Source of the DNA: Amycolatopsis thailandensis
GTDB taxonomy: Bacteria; Actinomycetota; Actinomycetes; Mycobacteriales; Pseudonocardiaceae
Length of the DNA stretch: 41,916 nt
Reading direction: 5' to 3'
NCBI RefSeq assembly: GCF_002234405.1
Contig: NZ_NMQT01000019.1
Span: 1 to 41,916, forward strand
Shown here: in pieces, positions 35,405 to 41,916 of the stretch
How the letters are laid out: each line of letters begins with the position of its first letter
How positions within the stretch are numbered: the first letter of the stretch is position 1
Translations under genes and position numbers: made by a program
Notes under the pieces: generated by a model
Told to the model about the DNA's origin: nothing
The model's database searches: none
What the model saw: the letters and a program-made list of their open reading frames with translations, nothing else

Positions 35405-35995
35405 TCACTTCGCGGCGTGCAGTGCACCCAGCGCGAGACGACAGAGCATTTCGGCTAGTTCGCTGTCACCGAGATGGCGGTTGTACGGAGTCGAGTTGAT
35501 CAACCCGAAGACCGCGTGCGCCGCCGAGCGCGCCTGCCGCTCGCCGATCCCGGGGACGGCGTCGCTGATCGCGCGCACCCAGACCTCGACGTACTGACGC
35601 TGCATGGCGCGGACCTGTTTGCGGTCACTGTCGGTGAGGTTGGCGAGGTTGCGCTCTTGGACGGTGATCAACGCGGGATGCGCGAGCGCGAAGTCCACGT
35701 GAAAATTCACCAGTGCTTCGAGAACCTCGCCCGGCTCGTCCCGCTGACTCGCCCTGGCCGTCCCGCCGTCGAGCAGATAGCGGCTGATCGAGTTCAGCAT
35801 CTCGCCGAGAATGGCGTCCTTGCTGCGGAAATGCCGGTACAGCGCCGGGCCGGAGATGCCGACCGCCGCGCCGATGTCGTCGATGCCGACGCCGTGGAAA
35901 CCATGGTGGGCGAAGAGCTCCGCGGCGGCGGCCATGATCTGTTCGCGCCTGTTCGCCTTCTCGCCGTTCACGAGTGGGGTGGGGTTCGCCGGCAT
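35405..35995 (-). CDS. TetR-family repressor, probable regulator of the acyl-CoA carboxylase operon
   Basis: A 196-residue TetR protein. The helix-turn-helix spans about 14-62 (RREQIMAAAAELFAHHGFHGVGIDDIGAAVGISGPALYRHFRSKDAIL). The ligand-binding domain has LVNFHVDFALAHPALITVQERNL. Its own upstream region carries a 32-base palindrome (36009-36040) covering the promoter. Very similar 16-base sites occur twice at the promoter of the carboxylase operon 1 kb away. I infer that it represses itself and that operon, releasing on an acyl-CoA intermediate. In mycobacteria the TetR regulator BkaR sits beside the analogous branched-chain catabolic locus. ATG 35995 has TAATAT six bases upstream, so the gene is probably leaderless. 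Confidence 0.87.
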   Translation of the reverse strand: MPANPTPLVNGEKANRREQIMAAAAELFAHHGFHGVGIDDIGAAVGISGPALYRHFRSKDAILGEMLNSISRYLLDGGTARASQRDEPGEVLEALVNFHVDFALAHPALITVQERNLANLTDSDRKQVRAMQRQYVEVWVRAISDAVPGIGERQARSAAHAVFGLINSTPYNRHLGDSELAEMLCRLALGALHAAK

Positions 35996-36001
35996 CTGGC
36001 C

Positions 36002-36007
36002 ATATTA
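36002..36007 (-). promoter_or_regulatory. -10 TAATAT of tetR, leaderless
   Basis: Minus-strand TAATAT followed by six bases and the ATG at 35995. The 32-base palindrome begins two bases upstream, so a bound repressor would cover the -35/-10 spacer. Confidence 0.45.
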
Positions 36008-36008
36008 A

Positions 36009-36040
36009 GGCCGTGTGTTAGCGAGCGCTAACACACGGCC
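36009..36040. promoter_or_regulatory. TetR auto-operator, 32-base palindrome centred on GTTAGCG-AG-CGCTAAC
   Basis: Arms 36009-36023 and 36026-36040 are 15-bp perfect inverted copies around AG. The core GTTAGCGAGCGCTAAC is shared, with few changes, by two sites at the acyl-CoA carboxylase promoter. Position over the tetR promoter indicates autoregulation; the divergent GDSL hydrolase gene lies 107 bases away and might also be affected. Confidence 0.7.
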
Positions 36041-36097
36041 GTACTTCCAGCCTGAGCCAAGCGGGTTACCTGGGAAAATGACCCTTTTGCGTTGGGC

Positions 36098-36135
36098 TAC
36101 CACCTGGTAATGCTGTGACTCGTTAACTTGTCACA
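36098..36135 (+). promoter_or_regulatory. Two inverted repeats upstream of the GDSL hydrolase
   Basis: TACCA-CC-TGGTA (36098-36109) and TGTGAC-N10-GTCACA (36114-36135) lie just before the Shine-Dalgarno AAAGGAG. The second has CRP-like half-sites but the wrong spacing (12 rather than 6 bases between TGTGA and TCACA). They may be operators or a small leader fold. Confidence 0.3.
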
Positions 36136-36146
36136 AAGGAGTGACC

Positions 36147-36956
36147 ATGTCCGTCCCTGCTCGGATCAAAGCACTTTCCTTCACTCGTTTAGGTGCGGCG
36201 CTGGGGGTCGCCGTCCTCGCCACCCTCGGTCTCGCGGGCACCGCCCAGGCGGCGACCAACTACGTGGCGCTCGGTGACTCGTACTCGTCCGGCGTCGGTG
36301 CCGGCAGCTACGGGAACTCGGGCGATTGCATGCGCAGTGCCAACTCCTATCCCCAGCTGTGGGCCAACGCCCATGCCGGGACCACCTTCAAGTTCGTCGC
36401 GTGCTCGGGGGCGCGCACCGGCGACGTCCTCAACCAGATCGCGAACGTCACCTCCAGCGCCACGCTGGTGACGGTCTCGGTCGGCGGCAACGACGCCGGG
36501 TTCGCCGACGTCATGACCACCTGCACCACCGGCAGCGACCAGACCTGCGTCAACCGGGTCAACACCGCGAAGACCTACGTGAACAACACGCTTCCCGGGC
36601 TGCTGAACAACGTCTACGCCAAGATCAAGGCGAAGGCGCCCGGCGCGAAGCTGGTTGTCCTCGGGTACCCGCGCTTCTACACGGTGCCGGGTTCGTGCTC
36701 GGTCGGGCTGAGCGACACCAAGCGCTCGGCGATCAACTCGGGTTCCGACGCGCTGGCGTCGGTGCTCTCGGCCCGCGCGTCCGCGAACGGCGCGAAGTTC
36801 GTCGACGTGCGGAGTGCCTTCACCGGGCACAACATCTGCTCGTCGGCCGACGACTACCTGCACAGTCTCACCTGGCCGATCGTGAACTCGTACCACCCGA
36901 CGGCCGCAGGCCAGCGCGGTGGCTACTACAACCCGCTGGTCTCCGCGATCGGCTGA
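36147..36956 (+). CDS. Secreted SGNH/GDSL hydrolase (esterase/lipase)
   Basis: A 269-residue secreted esterase. The signal peptide spans about 1-35 (LGAALGVAVLATLGLAGTAQA). Family blocks are GDSYSSG with nucleophile S45, the ACSGARTGD glycine block, SVGGNDAGF with the oxyanion Asn, and SYHPTAAGQ with H250. The residue three before the histidine is Asn rather than the usual Asp, as in Streptomyces SGNH esterases that work with a Ser-His dyad. Several cysteines suggest three disulfides. ATG 36147 follows AAAGGAG; a GTG six bases earlier is less likely. It resembles Streptomyces extracellular lipases; natural substrate unknown. A hairpin follows the stop. Confidence 0.9.
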   Translation: MSVPARIKALSFTRLGAALGVAVLATLGLAGTAQAATNYVALGDSYSSGVGAGSYGNSGDCMRSANSYPQLWANAHAGTTFKFVACSGARTGDVLNQIANVTSSATLVTVSVGGNDAGFADVMTTCTTGSDQTCVNRVNTAKTYVNNTLPGLLNNVYAKIKAKAPGAKLVVLGYPRFYTVPGSCSVGLSDTKRSAINSGSDALASVLSARASANGAKFVDVRSAFTGHNICSSADDYLHSLTWPIVNSYHPTAAGQRGGYYNPLVSAIG

Positions 36957-36967
36957 GTCCCGCTCCC

Positions 36968-37026
36968 AAGTACATGAAGGCCCCCTTCCTTGCGCCTAGG
37001 TACAGGAAGGGGGCCTTCATGTACTT
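36968..37026 (+). terminator. 23-bp perfect hairpin (AAGTACATGAAGGCCCCCTTCCT)
   Basis: Arms 36968-36990 and 37004-37026, loop TGCGCCTAGGTAC, starting 11 bases after the hydrolase stop. It insulates the following carboxylase operon, whose promoter begins 12 bases downstream. Sister of 27186-27242, whose loop is nearly its reverse complement. Confidence 0.75.
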
Positions 37027-37037
37027 CCGGGGCGCGG

Positions 37038-37067
37038 TGGACAAGCGAGGTTAGTGGGCGTTAACCT
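37038..37067 (+). promoter_or_regulatory. Promoter of the acyl-CoA carboxylase operon
   Basis: TGGACA (37038-37043), an 18-base spacer and TAACCT (37062-37067). Initiation is expected near 37074. The first operator-like site overlaps the spacer and -10, and the second lies just downstream, a typical repression layout. Confidence 0.5.
37050..37065. promoter_or_regulatory. Operator-like site 1, GTTAGTGGGCGTTAAC
   Basis: Sixteen bases matching the tetR palindrome core GTTAGCGAGCGCTAAC at 13 of 16 positions. It overlaps the carboxylase operon promoter. Confidence 0.6.
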
Positions 37068-37077
37068 GACGGCACGA

Positions 37078-37093
37078 GTTAACGACGGCTAAC
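37078..37093. promoter_or_regulatory. Operator-like site 2, GTTAACGACGGCTAAC
   Basis: Sixteen bases matching the tetR palindrome core at 13 of 16 positions, 28 bases downstream of site 1 and 17 bases before the ATG. Confidence 0.6.
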
Positions 37094-37109
37094 TTGGCGA
37101 CGAGGAGCC

Positions 37110-38723
<1,614 letters not shown>

Positions 38724-38725
38724 GC

Positions 38726-40711
38726 ATGTTCGACACGGTTCTGGTCGCCAACCGCGGTGAGATCGCCGTCCGCGTGATCCGTTCGCTGCGAGGGCTCGGC
38801 GTCCGCTCGGTCGCGGTGTACAGCGACGCGGACGCCGACGCGCGGCACGTCCGCGAGGCGCATACGGCTGTCCGCATCGGCCCCGCCGAGGCGGCGAAAA
38901 GCTATCTGTCCATCCCGGCGATCGTCCAGGCGGCGCTCGACACGGGCGCGCAAGCGGTCCACCCCGGCTACGGCTTCCTCGCGGAGAACGCGGAATTCGC
39001 CCGAGCCTGCGCCGAGGCCGGACTGGTCTTCATCGGCCCGCCGGTCGAGGCGATCGACGCCATGGGCGACAAGATCCGCGCCAAGGCGACGGTGTCCGAG
39101 GCGGGCGTCCCGGTGGTACCCGGGGCGTCCGATGTGGACATTCCCGAAGGCGGGTTCGCCGACGCGGCGGAGAAGGTCGGGTTCCCGTTGCTGCTCAAGC
39201 CGTCCGCCGGTGGTGGCGGGAAGGGCATGCGGCTGGTCACCGAACTGTCCGAATTGGACGCCGCCGTCGAGTCCGCCCGGCGTGAGGCCAAGGGTTCCTT
39301 CGGTGACGACACGCTGCTCATGGAGCGCTTCGTCACGACGCCGCGCCACATCGAGATCCAGGTGCTCGCCGACACCCACGGCAACGTGATCCACCTCGGT
39401 GAACGCGAATGCAGCCTGCAACGGCGCCACCAGAAGATCATCGAAGAGGCGCCTTCGGTTCTGCTGGACGAGGTCACGCGCGCCAGGATGGGCGCGTCCG
39501 CCGTCGAGGCCGCGCGCTCGGTGGGCTATGTCGGCGCGGGAACGGTCGAGTTCATCGTGTCGGCCAAGGCGCCGGACGAGTTCTTCTTCATGGAGATGAA
39601 CACCCGCTTGCAGGTCGAGCATCCGGTGACCGAACTGGTGACCGGTCTCGACCTCGTCGAGTGGCAGGTCAAGATCGCCGCGGGCGACGTGCTCACCGTG
39701 TCCCAGGACGACGTCCGGCTGGACGGCCACGCCGTCGAGGCCCGCGTCTACGCCGAGGATCCCGCTCGCGGATTCATCCCGACGGGCGGGACCGTGCTCG
39801 CGGTCCACGAGCCGTCCGGCGAGGGCGTGCGCGTCGACTCGTGGATGAGCGAGGGCGCGGTCGTCGGCTCGAACTACGACCCGATGCTCGCCAAGGTCAT
39901 CGCCTGGGGACCGGACCGCGCGGCCGCGCTGCACCGGCTGGATCTGGCCCTCGCCGACACCGCGTTGCTCGGTCTGGGCACGAACGTCGCCTTCCTGCGC
40001 GGGCTTCTCGCCGACGACGACGTCCGCGAAGGCAAACTCGACACCGAACTCGTCGACCGCCGACTGTCCACTTTGGTCTCCGAAGAGGTGCCGCCGGAGT
40101 TCTTCGTGGCGGCCGCGCTCGACAGGCTGCTTTCCCTGCAGCCGCAGGGATCGGTCATCGATCCGTGGGACGTTCCCGACGGCTGGCGGCTCGGCGCGTC
40201 CGGCGGCATCGACTTCGCTTTGAAATCCGGGAGTTCCGAAGCCGTGGTGCGAGTGCAGGGCACCCCGGCGAACGCTCTCGTCAGTGTCGACGGTGCCGAA
40301 GCCGTGCGGGTTTCCGCGCGGCGCGAGGGCGATCTGCTGGAAGTCCGGCATCCCACCGGGTTCCACCGCTACCGGCACGCGGCCGGGAGCGGGAAGACCG
40401 TGTGGCTCGCGCGTGACGGTCACAGCTTCGCGATCGGCGAGCGCGAAAGACTGCGTTCGGCCGCCGGTGCCGCGGGCGGTGCCGGACCGGTGAGCAGTCC
40501 GATGCCCGGGACCGTGCTCGTGGTCAAGGTCGCGGCCGGCGACGTCGTGACCGCCGGGACGCCGCTCGTGGTCGTCGAGGCGATGAAGATGGAGCACACG
40601 ATCACCGCGCCGATCGACGGCGTGGTCAGTGAACTCCCCGTCCGGGCGGGCCAACAGGTCGCGCTGGACGAAACGGTAGCCGTGGTGACACCCCAAAAGG
40701 ATGGCCAATGA
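38726..40711 (+). CDS. accA1: Acyl-CoA carboxylase alpha subunit: biotin carboxylase plus biotin carrier domain
   Basis: A 661-residue protein. The biotin carboxylase domain spans 1-450, starting [20 protein letters not shown], with the ATP-grasp loop SAGGGGKGM (160-168) and the catalytic [15 protein letters not shown] region. A linking BT-like region follows. The C-terminal biotin carrier domain has the biotinylated K621 in VEAMKMEHT. It carboxylates biotin with bicarbonate and ATP and passes it to the beta subunit. Start ATG 38726 lies two bases after the beta-subunit stop, and its TGA overlaps the dehydrogenase ATG, so the three genes form one operon. Confidence 0.93.
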   Translation: MFDTVLVANRGEIAVRVIRSLRGLGVRSVAVYSDADADARHVREAHTAVRIGPAEAAKSYLSIPAIVQAALDTGAQAVHPGYGFLAENAEFARACAEAGLVFIGPPVEAIDAMGDKIRAKATVSEAGVPVVPGASDVDIPEGGFADAAEKVGFPLLLKPSAGGGGKGMRLVTELSELDAAVESARREAKGSFGDDTLLMERFVTTPRHIEIQVLADTHGNVIHLGERECSLQRRHQKIIEEAPSVLLDEVTRARMGASAVEAARSVGYVGAGTVEFIVSAKAPDEFFFMEMNTRLQVEHPVTELVTGLDLVEWQVKIAAGDVLTVSQDDVRLDGHAVEARVYAEDPARGFIPTGGTVLAVHEPSGEGVRVDSWMSEGAVVGSNYDPMLAKVIAWGPDRAAALHRLDLALADTALLGLGTNVAFLRGLLADDDVREGKLDTELVDRRLSTLVSEEVPPEFFVAAALDRLLSLQPQGSVIDPWDVPDGWRLGASGGIDFALKSGSSEAVVRVQGTPANALVSVDGAEAVRVSARREGDLLEVRHPTGFHRYRHAAGSGKTVWLARDGHSFAIGERERLRSAAGAAGGAGPVSSPMPGTVLVVKVAAGDVVTAGTPLVVVEAMKMEHTITAPIDGVVSELPVRAGQQVALDETVAVVTPQKDGQ

Positions 40712-41862
40712 TCGACTTCAGGCTGGATGACGAGTACGACGCGCTGCGCAAGACGGTCGAGGAATTCGCGCGCTCCGAAGTCGCCCCGGTCATCGGCGAC
40801 CTGTACGAACGGGAGGAGTTCCCGTACGAGATCGTCGCGAAGATGGCCGACATGGGCCTGTTCGGCCTGCCGTTCCCCGAGGAGTACGGCGGCATGGGCG
40901 GCGACTACTTCGCGCTGTGCCTGACGCTGGAGGAACTCGCGCGCGTCGACTCCTCGGTCGCGATCACCGTCGAGGCCGGGGTTTCCCTGGGCGCCATGCC
41001 GATCTACCGGTTCGGCACCGAGGAACAGAAGGAGAAGTGGCTTCCCGAGCTGTGCGCCGGCACCGCGCTCGGCGCCTTCGGCCTCACCGAACCCGGCGGC
41101 GGCTCGGACGCCGGCGCCACCCGCACGCGCGCGAAACTGGACGGCGACACCTGGGTGATCAACGGCAGCAAGTCGTTCATCACCAACTCCGGCACCGATA
41201 TCACGAAACTGGTCACGGTCACCGCCGTCACCGACGTGAAGGAGAACGGGCGCAAGGAGATCTCGGCGATCATCGTCCCGTCCGGCACCCCGGGCTTCGC
41301 CGTCGCGCCGAAGTACTCCAAGGTCGGCTGGAACTGCTCGGACACGCATGAGCTCTCGTTCGACGACGTCCGCGTCCCGGCCGAGAACCTGGTCGGCGAA
41401 CGCGGCCGCGGTTACGCCCAGTTCCTGTCCATTTTGGACGAGGGCCGGGTCGCGATCGCGGCGCTGAGTGTCGGGCTCGCGCAGGGCTGTGTCGACGAAT
41501 GCCTGAAGTACGTCAAGGAACGCGAGGCTTTCGGGCACAAGATCGGTGAGTACCAGGCGATCCAGTTCAAGATCGCCGACATGGAGGTGCGCACGCACAC
41601 CGCACGGCTGGCGTACTACGCGGCGGCGTCGAAGATGCTGCGCGGCGAGCCGTTCAAGAAGGAGGCGTCGATCGCGAAGCTCGTCGCGTCGAACGCCGCC
41701 ATGGACAACTCGCGCGACGCGACGCAGATCTTCGGCGGGTACGGCTTCATGAACGAGTTCCCGGTGAGCCGTTTCTACCGGGACGCGAAGATCCTGGAGA
41801 TCGGCGAAGGGACTTCGGAGGTGCAGCGGATGCTGATCTCGCGGCACCTCGGCGTCGCCTGA
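40708..41862 (+). CDS. Acyl-CoA dehydrogenase (isovaleryl-CoA/FadE19 type)
   Basis: A 384-residue FAD enzyme. Family landmarks: [48 protein letters not shown] (flavin/substrate loop), [62 protein letters not shown] and [33 protein letters not shown]. The catalytic base is expected at E367 in EGTSEVQ. In mycobacteria FadE19 lies next to accA1/accD1 in a leucine/branched-chain catabolic cluster, and the same order here supports isovaleryl- or 2-methyl-branched acyl-CoA as substrate. Start overlaps the upstream stop (ATGA). The operon may continue beyond the window. Confidence 0.92.
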   Translation: MIDFRLDDEYDALRKTVEEFARSEVAPVIGDLYEREEFPYEIVAKMADMGLFGLPFPEEYGGMGGDYFALCLTLEELARVDSSVAITVEAGVSLGAMPIYRFGTEEQKEKWLPELCAGTALGAFGLTEPGGGSDAGATRTRAKLDGDTWVINGSKSFITNSGTDITKLVTVTAVTDVKENGRKEISAIIVPSGTPGFAVAPKYSKVGWNCSDTHELSFDDVRVPAENLVGERGRGYAQFLSILDEGRVAIAALSVGLAQGCVDECLKYVKEREAFGHKIGEYQAIQFKIADMEVRTHTARLAYYAAASKMLRGEPFKKEASIAKLVASNAAMDNSRDATQIFGGYGFMNEFPVSRFYRDAKILEIGEGTSEVQRMLISRHLGVA

Positions 41863-41916
41863 CACCCGCGGACGTGACAAGGGCGCCGGTGCCGCGTCGG
41901 TCCAGGTGGTCGTGAG

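Noticed and set aside
36114..36135. CRP site TGTGA...TCACA
   Set aside because: Half-sites are 12 bases apart instead of the required 6; kept only as an unnamed inverted repeat.

Overview
The window is a high-GC (about 70% by eye), densely coded stretch of an actinomycete chromosome. Codon use, the fused E2-E1 2-oxoglutarate enzyme, a fused ABC exporter, GTG/TTG starts and the protein flavour (for example an EvaD-like sugar epimerase) suggest Pseudonocardiaceae, most likely Amycolatopsis. That name is an inference from remembered protein families, not from a search. I see no tRNA, rRNA, CRISPR, insertion sequence or prophage. The region looks like ordinary core and near-core chromosome with an unusual load of long hairpins.

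Layout. 1-285: three hairpins. 286-3346: a secreted protein of unknown function, a Tat-exported cholesterol oxidase and a stand-alone dTDP-sugar 3,5-epimerase. 3682-4908: malic enzyme, then a 600-base array of five hairpins. 5517-6920: a branched-polyamine-synthase-like enzyme. 7012-10365: a complete four-gene osmoprotectant (OpuC/ProU-type) ABC operon. 10440-14560: GNAT acetyltransferase, secreted subtilisin with a P domain, a membrane-anchored protein and an SMP-30-type hydrolase. 14688-18404: Kgd. 18777-20001: three small genes, including a DUF4291 protein. 20444-24166: a double-length ABC exporter. 24571-26648: an ABC-2 export pair with a Gln/Pro-rich tail on the ATPase. 26938-27045: a probable structured small RNA. 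27352-29991: alanine dehydrogenase, then a quinone reductase with a SoxR-like box and a flavin/PLP-fold protein. 30109-32018: a small protein and a PucR-type regulator. 32332-34751: metY-metX behind a folded leader. 34850-41862: an unknown protein, a TetR regulator, a GDSL hydrolase, and a biotin-dependent carboxylase plus acyl-CoA dehydrogenase operon of the leucine/isovalerate catabolic type.

How parts work together. The four OpuC proteins form one osmolyte importer. MetX makes O-acetylhomoserine and MetY sulfhydrylates it, from overlapping genes. The carboxylase subunits and acyl-CoA dehydrogenase form an operon whose promoter carries two palindromes matching the large palindrome upstream of the nearby tetR, so I infer that this TetR controls itself and the operon.

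The most distinctive non-coding feature is a set of about 17 long hairpins, arms mostly 14-27 bp. They fall into a few sequence families, sit only at gene 3' ends, and appear to exchange stems, loops and apices. A second is a three-way-junction RNA fold ending one base before the metY Shine-Dalgarno. A third is a candidate two-hairpin C-loop small RNA. Many first genes lack a Shine-Dalgarno and instead have a -10-like hexamer 6-7 bases before the start, suggesting leaderless mRNAs.
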